Assembly (NCBI GenBank): GCA_018894105.1
Contig: CM032123.1
Span: 745,001-809,000 of the forward strand
Direction: 5' to 3'
DNA length: 64,000 nucleotides
Source of the DNA: Jacaranda mimosifolia
Taxonomy: Eukaryota; Streptophyta; Magnoliopsida; Lamiales; Bignoniaceae
Below, piece after piece: positions 25,258-34,422 of the stretch. Numbering within the stretch: the first letter of the stretch is position 1; the number at the start of each line of letters is the position of its first letter. Made by a program: the position numbers and the translations under genes. The notes beneath the pieces were generated by a model. That model was not told where the DNA came from. It saw nothing but the letters and a program-made list of their open reading frames with translations, and made no database searches.

Positions 25258-26388
25258 AGGACTAAATATTAGAGTTAGTGATTTAACTAGCCATTAGGTC
25301 AAGGAGAAAGATAGAACAATAATAAATACATAACTATAAATGATAAAAATTATATTGTTCAAGAATCGCTCGAAATATTTTTCATGAATGGCAATGTTAT
25401 GCGTCATGTTATAGCTTTTGGTAGCGCCAAGTCTATTATAATGGAGACAGGCACATATTACATGTGATAAATATATATATGAACATGAGAACAGCTTTGA
25501 GTGGACAGAATGACTCAAAGATTGTCCCCATTTTGTTATTTTTCTAGCTTTGTCATTTTGCATCATATTCTCATATGCACTCAACATCACTTGCAATGTT
25601 TTACATGCGTAGCATAAAACTATGCAATAGGATTCTATTGTGGCTTTCATAACTTTTATACAAAACTTTGGAAATAGTCACCACAAAAAAAAAATAATAA
25701 AAATAACAAAATAATATAAAAATTATTGTTAATTATACGTATTAAGTGACAATAATTTTTATTTTTTATTATTAATGATAACTTTTGAGTAACAATAATA
25801 TTTATTTTGTTAATAATATGACTTACTAATGACAAAAGCTAGTGTTTTAAATTGTCATCATTGTAACAATTAGTAACACATTTTTAGTTACAACTTACTT
25901 ACATTTAAAATTGTAATAGTACTTATAACAAGATTTTTCTTATCACTAAATTATCACTATAAATGTGTTATTAATTACTTATGGTGACGATTTAAGCATA
26001 ATTCTTGTGATTATTATTGACCTTATGAAAGTTATTATTGAGACAGAATAAATTTTTTACTATTTAATATATAAGATTAATGATTATTTTCATATTATCA
26101 CCACTTTCTTTGGTCTTGTACTGAATTATGAAAAATAAAGCATTCTTCAAAGATCCGCAGCTCTATATATATATATATATATATATTATTGATTTGGATT
26201 ATACATATCCAATAGATAATGATGACCTTTATTAGGAGAGAATGTGAATTTTTTGGAAGTTTCTCGGCATTAATTTAATTATGTTTTCTTCACAAATTTC
26301 TCCCAAAATATTATTTAAATGAGATTTGTGGGTAACTATAAACTAATAAAGAAATCATCTCCCCGTGTAATTTGTTCTAAAATATTTA
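25258..26388. other. AT-rich spacer with probable decayed element
   Basis: No gene is recognised. A minus-strand frame of 118 codons (25294-25650) has no recognisable domain and looks accidental. From about 25677 to 26080 the words GTGACAATAATTTTTATT, GTTATTA and TAGTAACA recur in both orientations, suggesting a decayed MITE without clear ends. An AT microsatellite lies at 26164-26186. Confidence 0.35.
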
Positions 26389-27425
26389 GGCTATGTTTGG
26401 TTACATTTTGGAGAAATAATTTTGTTTTCCCAAAATGTAACCAAACATACAAAAGTTTTCCCTCCAAAATGTCAATTAAATTTCCTAAAATACCATCTTC
26501 TATCTTTTATTATCCCAAAAAATTCTCCATTATCCAATATATGCATATATATATATACATCATACATATTTTATTATTATTCTAACAATAAAAAAAATTA
26601 CTCAATTTTATTTTCACCCTAAAAACCCAACAAAAAAGTATTGATTTGACTGCTACAATAAAATTTGTCTCCTCCCAAAACATAAACAAACATACCAATT
26701 TTTTTCAAAATAATTTTCTTATTATTACCAAAATATAAACAAGCATACATTACATTTCTCAACTCCTGTCTCAAAACTCATTCTCCCAAAATACATAATT
26801 CATATTCAAACATTATCTTGATAATTTTGATTCTCATAATTGAATAACAGCTATATGCATGTATGCCCACATATACACGTTACGTCTACCCACACGCCCT
26901 AATAATAGCATGTATTTCCTCGCTTCCATAAAAGTCCTTGACCCTTGTTGACTTTCTGTAGGATATAAGAAAGTCAAGGGCTTGATCACTTGTATTTTGG
27001 GCATTTTTTTTTAAAAAATTTGAGAGAATGAGTTTTTGGGAAAAAAGTGTTAGTTGTTTATTTATGTTTTGAGAAAATAAAGAAAATGGATTGAGAATGT
27101 GTTGTTTGTTTGTTAATATTTTGGTGGAGGGACAAATTTTACTTAGATATCAAATCAGTTACTTTTTTGTTGGGTTTATAGGAAGAAATTATTTTTTTAT
27201 GTAATGTGTGTATATATATATATATATATGATGGTGTGTGTATATATATACTTGAGTGTTAGGTAGGGCATGGTAGTGTATAGGATTTTTTTGAGATTAA
27301 ATTTTGAGGATTTTTTGGGTATAAAATTTTTGTATTTTAGAAAAATGATTGGAGAATATGAATATTTTTTGAGATTATTTTGGAAGTTGGGAAATATTTC
27401 CCCAAAATGCGAGTGAACAACGCCC
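26389..27425. mobile_element. Fold-back element: 1-kb long inverted repeat
   Basis: The left arm (26389 to about 26860) and right arm (about 26990 to 27425) are imperfect reverse complements over some 430 bases. The left arm has CCCAACAAAAAAGTA and AAAATTTGTC; the reversed right arm has the same words in the same order. The outermost ends are GGCTATGTTTGGTTACATTT and, reversed, GGGCGTTGTTCACTCGCATT. A spacer of about 130 bases separates the arms. The ends resemble Tourist-like MITEs. A transcript through it would fold into one long hairpin. Confidence 0.7.
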
Positions 27426-27785
27426 AAAATCTTGATTCTTTGTTTCACATTGCCCTTAAAAAGATAAATATATATTTTCAAATTCTACAACCAAACTTTT
27501 CATTGAAATAACATTATATGTTTATTTATTAAATAAAGGTTTTAAGGGATTACCAAATTAACTCCAAAATTAGAACAGCACGTGGAAATGTAGCATGTGC
27601 TTGCACAGGATATAACATCCCCTTGAAAAGAGATTTTGACTAAGCATGCCAATAGGTCTAAGTAAATTAGGACCTCGCCCCGGATCCACTATTAATTGAA
27701 TGGGTTATGAGTCAAATAAACGGGACAATGTAAATTCAATTTTCATTTCACATGTGGGATTCCCAGGGTTAGGAGGGGCCACCAT

Positions 27786-28206
27786 CACTATAAGAAAAAA
27801 TAGGTTTAGTAACCAAATTCTCAGTGACCATGATAAAATGGTTGTTGTATATATAATTTTAGCGGCCAAAAGTAATGTGGTTGTCGAAATTAAGTTATAT
27901 GATTACTTTTACGATCAACCAATATTTGATAGCTATAAATAGTTGCTATAATTTGACTGACCTTAGCCAGTAGTATAACAATCAAAATTGGGATATTTAG
28001 CGAGGATTTTTATGGTTGCTAAATATGAACATAAATTGCGATCAATTTAACAATAAAATATTGAATGGTAACTGTAAGTCTTTTAACCTGATGATTAACA
28101 ACCAATTATTTTGGTTGCTAAAGATAAACTTCTAGCAACTAATATTTTATGATCACTAAGAAAAATATTCACAGCAAGCAATTTTATGTGGTTGCTAAAA
28201 AAATAC
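27786..28206. mobile_element. CACTA-like terminus, truncated
   Basis: It begins CACTATAAGAAAAAATAGG, a CACTA-type end, followed by repeats of GTGGTTGTCG, TTGCTAAA and TAGCAACC in both orientations. No opposite terminus was found. The sequence ends before the RLK fragment at 28341. A frame at 27700-27942 runs through it and is considered accidental. Confidence 0.5.
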
Positions 28207-28340
28207 CCATATCAATCCAATGGGTTTTATTTCTAATTAGTTCTTGAAAAAAATCTCAAAAAAAAAAAAAACCTTTAAATTGAGTTTAAAGAGCTAAACT
28301 AATTTTGTAAAAAAATTAATTTAAGTATACAAAAAATGAT

Positions 28341-28591
28341 CAAATGGCACAAACGAAGACCGTAGCAACGATCGGGTGGACGACAATTTGCTAGGAAGAG
28401 AAGACCAGAAATTTTCAGCAAAGGAGCAATGTTTGTTGTCTATTCTGCGTTTGGCAATGGAGTGTTTAGCCATTTCACCTTTGGATAGAATCAGCATCAG
28501 TGAAATTGTGGCCAAACTACAAAAGATTAGGACTGTGTTTTTAGCAACTAATAATAATAAGTTAGCAGACAACAATGTTCCATCTCTCTGA
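28341..28591 (+). pseudogene. LRR receptor kinase fragment: 3' end of the split copy
   Basis: A short piece matching the activation segment (CAAATGGC...ACGATCGG; compare 8976-9009 in B) is joined directly to the kinase tail VDDNLLGREDQKFSAK. It then runs intact to the stop (NNNKLADNNVPSL). The activation-loop end, the intron and about 60 codons are missing. It shares GRED with the scrap at 15127-15181, where A and B have GTED, and so belongs to the same copy. Non-functional. Confidence 0.9.
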
Positions 28592-28653
28592 TAGATATCT
28601 GCATTGTACCATGAATGTATATTCAGGTTGTTGAAACTATGAGTTAGAATGTT

Positions 28654-29787
28654 GGGTGGCAATTTCCAATGACACGATAACTCGACAAGAATTCGACACG
28701 AATAAGGTCGACACGAATAAAAACCCCAAAGAAAATGGGTCGGGTTGGGTTGGGTTGAATTTTAGGTTACACCAACAATTTGAAATTTGATTGTGGATCA
28801 TATGACAACCTGAACGAACTCAATCCAATCTGAATTAAACAAATAAAATTTAAATTTTTAGCGGAGTAAAAATATAAAATAACAAAATAAAGCTTAAAAA
28901 TTTTAACTTTAGTAATATCAAAATTACTAATTTGGCATTTTTCGATTTTATTTATTTCACAACCGTATAGAATAGATTATTATAATTTTAAATTACGTAT
29001 AATGGTTATTTTGTGTCCAAATGAATATGAAAATTGTACCACAAAGAGTTGATTTAACTACTGAATTGTCCTAAAAAAATTTCTTATGTCTTATACAACA
29101 CAAAATGTTTTACATATAAATAGATAAGAATTATTTCTGTTAAGAGGTTATAAAAAATTCAAAAAACTTAAGCAAGTTTTTATAATAAATTATGAGTGTA
29201 ATTAAAATATTTGTTTACTTATTTACTTGATGATATATTTTTATTGATTTATGTATTGCTTAATTGAATTAATATAAAGTTAAAAAATAATGGCGTTAAT
29301 TTTAAAAAGTTAAAAGAGACAATTTAATCAACACAAAAGATCCAAAAATTAAATAGAGTGGGTGAGTAAAACTTGAAAAAGTATGATATTTTTAAAAATG
29401 AGACATTTCGTGTTTTCAATATTTTTATGACATCGATAGATACTAGAAAATGAAAGGAACAAAAGTTTTAAAAATCAATATATTATGTGGTTCAACTAAA
29501 ATTATTTGAGTGCATTTGTGAAATTATAATGAAAACTCATTACTCCTATTTCAATTTATTAATTATTAAAAATAGATAAAAATAAAAAATAAAAATAATT
29601 TCTAAAAATCAAAATAATTATTTAAAAATCAGATTAACCCGAACCTGACCTGATACGAATCAGGTTGGGTTAGGTTGAGCACTTTCAAGTTGTCATTAGG
29701 TTAGATTGAGTTTGAGTTGAGAAAATTAATATTATACTCCTACTTCAACCCAACCTGAACCCATCCAATCTAACCAAATTGTCACCC
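28654..29787. mobile_element. Non-autonomous DNA element inserted in the RLK copy C 3' flank
   Basis: The ends are GGGTGGCAATTT and, at the right, AAATTGTCACCC (inverted). Copies A and B are continuous here (GTTAGTATGTTACTTTTT in A), so they give the empty site. GTT flanks both sides. Words such as GGTTGGGTT and AACCTGAACC lie near the ends. Immediately right, a 29-base stretch of host sequence is doubled. No ORF. Confidence 0.75.
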
Positions 29788-30471
29788 TGGTTACTTTTTC
29801 ATGGTGTTATTTGGCATGACTACTTTTTCATGGTGTTATTTGGCATGACTAAGGAAAGTTTATTTGTAATATTTCTCTTTGTTGGATACTGTAGAAACAA
29901 AATAAGGTTAATAAATAGTTTTCATGTTCATTATTTTTACCTTTATTTTCATTTGTACGTGTACAAAATTATATTTAAAATTTTAATGTCCTTTAATAGA
30001 AATATGTCCATTTTTTCATTGAACTTTGGACAAAAATAAATGAAATTTAGGGATACTTTTAATTTTTTTCACTTTAGATAAATATATTATCAAAAAAATA
30101 ATTAAAGAACAATTAATATTAATATTAGACAATTTAGTTTGGTTTTTAAGCAAAATATGTATACTTAAGTACATAAAAATAAATATATATTTTCAACTAT
30201 TTTTTAAAAGAAAAAAGAGGTAAATTTAAGAAATAAAATTTTACGTGCTTTTTTTTTGGGTTGGGGGGGCGAGGGGCGGGGGGGGGGGGGGTTGTTGTTT
30301 AAGATGTATAGGATTATGCTTTGAGGGGTCAAAGTGTTATACGCATAGAGTCGAGAGGCAGAAAGTGAAATTTAACCAATATATTAATACAACCCTTCGA
30401 GTCAAAGCCTTAGGTTTCGCCGGATCCTTATACGAAACCAAAAGGCAGCACCTTTAATTCTTTCCAAAAAG
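29788..30471. other. Upstream region of the intact small membrane-protein gene
   Basis: This is homologous to 1240-1875 and 9535-10162. No gene is seen. It carries the G-run described separately. The TATA-like site of copy A reads TATATTAATA here, near 30380. Confidence 0.5.
30258..30291 (+). promoter_or_regulatory. G-run with G-quadruplex potential upstream of the intact membrane-protein gene
   Basis: In 34 bases there are runs of 3, 7, 4 and 14 Gs, separated by one to three other bases. Copies A and B have only GAGGGG at this place, so the tract is specific to copy C. It lies about 180 bases before the start codon, on the coding strand. Any regulatory effect is inference. Confidence 0.5.
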
Positions 30472-31239
30472 ATGGAATCTTTTTCCGATGAATCATTCTC
30501 AATTACCTATTGGGATTACTTCAATTTTCTTCTCCTTCGTCCTATTGCTGCCGTTCTTTTTTCCCTCTCCTTACTCTTCTTTGGTAAGCTTTTCTTTCTC
30601 TCTATAGATGCATATGAAGTGTTTGTATATATGTACGATTGATTTATTATAGTATTTATTGTGTTTGTTGTGGTGCGAGTGATGTTAAGTGTTCTTATGT
30701 TTGTAGATATGGGTTGTTGGATTTGCATACTAACTTGCCTTTTCTGTCTCGTTCTTGATCTGGGCTATTGAATTTTGGTCTATTATTGCTACTTCATCTT
30801 TTATGGGGGAATGGGATCTTGAATTTTACCAATTAGGATATGATTTTTGAGCTTATTAATCTGGAATACTGAAATTTTACCTGATGAGAGTAGGCTTTTT
30901 ACTTGATTGGTGGGTTTTGTGTAACTTGGCCTAATCTTTTGGATATGGAATCTTGAAATGCTGCAATTGGGACTTTTCTGAGCTTTCTTGAATCTGGGGT
31001 TCTTGAACTTTTGCCTAAAGGCTTCTTCTTTTTTATTTTTATTTTTATTTTTTTTTGTGTGTGTGTTGATCTGTGTAGGCTGGTTCTTGGCATGGAAGCT
31101 GGTGCTGGGTCATGTACCTCTAGTGCAGGAGATCTTTGGTCTGCGGAAAAAACCTGTCAAGCCAAAGCCAACTGGTAGAAGAAGATTTACTCAATTTTAC
31201 AACAGAATTAATGCCCAAAATCCCTCATTAGGCTGGTAA
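30472..31239 (+). CDS. Small conserved plant membrane protein (about 90 aa), copy C, intact
   Basis: Exon 1 is 30472-30583 and exon 2 is 31079-31239, with a phase-1 intron (G|GTAAGC ... GTGTAG). The product is 90 residues. It has an acidic start (MESFSDESFSITYWDYF), then a hydrophobic stretch over residues 22-45 across the splice junction (LLLRPIAAVLFSLSLLFFGW), which is probably one membrane helix. The conserved block WKLVLGHVPLVQEIFGLRKK follows, then a basic, proline-containing tail ending NPSLGW. Similar short proteins occur widely in dicots as uncharacterised membrane proteins (memory, not searched). Function unknown. Only this one of the three tandem copies has an unbroken frame. The exons are too short for a simple ORF scan, which shows only exon 2. 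Confidence 0.8.
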
Positions 31240-31252
31240 AATCTCCATTATT

Positions 31253-32845
31253 TATACAATATTGATAGTTAAATTAAAAATAGTCTTATTTTAAAGTTAA
31301 ACTCAAATTTTGAGAAACAAAATCATTCACGCATATAGATAACATTACAAATAAATATATTTACTAGAATCAAAGTATAATATATACACACTCATATTTG
31401 CTAGATATATGTTGGAAGAATATTTCATGAAATTATCTATGTGAGTGGACATATTGCCATTCTTGCATAACTTTATTGATGCAGTTCAAATTTGGAAGAA
31501 GGGATTTCTTTGGAGATTACCAATATGCCAGTAATTGCAGTGGGTCTCTGATTCATGAACACTAATATTTGTTCGAATAAGAAGTAATGTCATTAGGTGA
31601 TCTTTTACTTGATGAAAAGTTTACTTCTGGAGTTGCAAGTCCTTCAAAGTTCATAAGAAATGTTAAAAACAACAAGAAAACAGAAGCTTTCTTGGTCACT
31701 CCAGAGACTTAGACATTCTCACAAACACACAAGAGAATTGTTGTTGTCTTCAACTAAGTAGTTGATGTTGTTATTAAATTGATTCTCAAGGTATTATTGG
31801 TGTTAAGGATCAATTTCTATGTTTTGGAATCACTAAGAATGAAATAAAATGATTCCCTAGAAACCTTAGCCAAAAATATAATCATGCATACTATAGAATG
31901 AAAATCATAGTAACATGAGGCCTTCCTAGGGCCCAAACTCATCAGGTGGAGCTTACTTCACTTGTGTTTTTTAAGTAACTTCCCAAGATCTATCCGTAAG
32001 AAGAATGCTTGGTAGAAATAACCTACTTCTTGGGAGATTGTATAACTTATGTATGCAAGAGTGTGTTAGCTTGTGCATGTGCCTTAAAATTACTTTAAAT
32101 GTCCAGTCTGGTTTTAGAGCATGCATTGGTACCATTTAGTGTTGTGATTTTGTCTCATCTCATTTCATGATTTTTTCTTGCTTTGAATCCAGAATGCCAC
32201 TCAGATTGGGGTGCTCTCATCGATCCATTGATCCAAGCTCACAACATTAACCTGGTCACTGTTGTAAAAGTGGAGGCTTCAAATTGATGGCGACAAGCAG
32301 AGGACTGCAAGAACTAATTTACCTTGTACAATAAGTCATTGATAGATGCTTGTAAGTAGGTCATAATTTGTAAATAATATATAACAACATTCATCAGTTC
32401 GCTACCATTAATTTATAATGACATTTATCAGCCCCTTGAGCTTTTCTTGACCAAAATGCCTTCTTCAATCATCGTAAGAGCTTATAGGTTGACATCATTA
32501 TTAGTTCAATATACACATGTTTCCTGATATGGTCCAGAGATCATTTGATGTCTTGTTTAAAACCGAAATGGCTACAGAAGTTTTGTTCTTGATTTCCTTC
32601 TTCCATCAACAAGTTGGGCTCTTGCTTCTTGCTTTAGTAGCTGCATACGTCGAAAATCTTCTTGATCTCCTATGTATGGTGTTTCTAAATATCGTATGGC
32701 ATATATAAAACAATAGTTGCATCCATCGAGGATCTTTCAAGAATATTTTTATCATGTATGGGATTATGAATGTGAAATAATAATCGCATCTATCAAGAAT
32801 ATTTCAAAAATCTTCTTGATCGTGTATGGACTCATTGTTTACGTA
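31253..32845. other. Spacer with unassigned exon-like frames
   Basis: Homology to copies A and B stops near 31252. A 41-codon frame at 31587-31712 (begins MSLGDLLLDEKFTSG) and a frame at about 32194-32287, preceded by an acceptor-like CCAG and ending VTVVKVEASN, have protein-like composition. They may be relics or exons of an unrecognised gene. No domain is recognised. Confidence 0.3.
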
Positions 32846-32853
32846 GATTGCAT

Positions 32854-33563
32854 TAGGGTTGTCAACGGATTGGATTTGGATCGGATTTGTTATATCCGAA
32901 TTCGAATCCGATTATCAAAAGTCATATTTGAATCCGATCCGAAATCATATAGAATCTTTGTTAGTCAGTACCATATTCAAATTCGATGGATATCCGAAAT
33001 TCGATTAAAAAATCTGACCCGATTTATTTTTTTCTTTTTGAATTTTATAAAAATATTGTATGTATAAAGTAAATATATGTCATTTGAATTATTAACAACT
33101 TTTTATTATATATTAGTCTAAAAGTTAAATATTTAAATACTAAGTTTTTATTTCACATTATATTAATGTATGGATGAATTATTATATATTATTATATTTG
33201 ATATTTTATTAATATTCCTATTATTTTTTAGGTTAAAAACTCAATATTAATAGTATAATATAGACAGTAATATAGATATTATGTCAGTAATATAGATATT
33301 ATGTCAATATAATATATAAATTTTATTTTAATATCTTTATTAATATTATAAATAAAAGTATTAATTTAATAAAAAATATTAAAATTCGGATTCGGATCTT
33401 TAACGCATCGAATTGTTTAATCCATATTCGATCCACTTATTTCGGATTTTGAATATTTATAATCGGATTTGATCCATTAGATATTTTAATCGGATAAAAA
33501 TTCTAAAATTCGGATCGAATTCAGATCAGATTCGAATTAAAATCAGATCCATTGACAGCCCTA
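32854..33563. mobile_element. hAT-type element with perfect 8-bp target duplication
   Basis: The inverted ends are TAGGGTTGTCAACGGAT and, at the right, ATTGACAGCCCTA. GATTGCAT occurs at 32846-32853 and again at 33564-33571. It is homologous throughout to 18454-19153. A 21-bp stretch is doubled near 33282. No transposase; probably mobilised in trans. Confidence 0.9.
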
Positions 33564-33777
33564 GATTGCATCTCTTGCTTCTGTCTGAACATTGAGCTCA
33601 ACCCAATTGACCCATCATCAGTGAGCCTTACCCAAAATGTCTTTAAATTTATGCCAGCCAGTGTGAACTCCTAATGGGCATTATTTGTAATCCAACCCGT
33701 TCTCAGAAAAGTTTTAGTCCAAACCCGGTACCTTTTGATAATGTCCATAGGTTTTGACCCGTTTTGCCGTAACACCA

Positions 33778-34233
33778 GATTCTGTAATAAATTAATACTC
33801 ATAAGTATAATATTAATAAGATTTTAAAATAAAATTTATATATTATATTGATGTAATATTTGTATATTAACGTCTATCGTATACTATTAATATTGAATCT
33901 TTAACTTAAAAAATAAGAGAAATACTGAAAAAATATCAAATGTAATAATGTGTAATAATTTATCTATGTATTAATATAATGTAAAATAGAGATTTAGTAT
34001 TTAAATATTTAAATTTTGAATTAATATATAATAAAAAGTTGTTAAAATGTAAATTTATTTTATAAATACAATATTTTTATACAATTAAAAAAAAGTTAAA
34101 TTGCAGTGGATTTTTTTATCAAATTTTATATATTTATCGAATTTGAATATAGTACTGACTAACAAATATTTTTTAAGATATCAAATTTGAATTTGAATTC
34201 GAATATGGCTAATCGAATTCGTTAACATCTCTA
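33778..34233. mobile_element. Third, partial and inverted copy of the TAGGGYTGTCAACGG element
   Basis: Read in reverse complement, it matches the inner part and one end of 32854-33563 (for example GTTAAAATG, TATTAATATAATGT and the degenerate end GTTAACATCTCTAA). It ends about 70 bases before the RBM42 TATA box. The other terminus is missing. Confidence 0.65.
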
Positions 34234-34303
34234 AATACAGGTTACCGGATGTGAACCCACTAATGACTGAACTTGTTTCCTTAACGGGCCAGCCCAATCA
34301 AGC

Positions 34304-34310
34304 TATAAAT
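34304..34310 (+). promoter_or_regulatory. Probable TATA box of RBM42
   Basis: TATAAAT lies 113 bases before the ATG. Just upstream is GGGCCAGCCCAAT, a GGCC/GCCCA-type element common in promoters of plant housekeeping genes. Inferred from position. Confidence 0.5.
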
Positions 34311-34422
34311 TTACCTGTTCTCTCCCAAAACCTCATACGCTTCTCCAGAACAATCGCTATTCTTCCGATCAACGCCTCAACGTCGACGTTTTCTCTTGAT
34401 TTCTCGTTGAATTAGGTTTTCT

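Noticed and set aside
25294..25650. 118-codon minus-strand frame
   Set aside because: AT-rich, no domain, no splice or promoter context, and lies between decayed elements.
27700..27942. 80-codon plus-strand frame
   Set aside because: It runs from spacer into a CACTA-like terminus, so it crosses an element boundary and is probably accidental.
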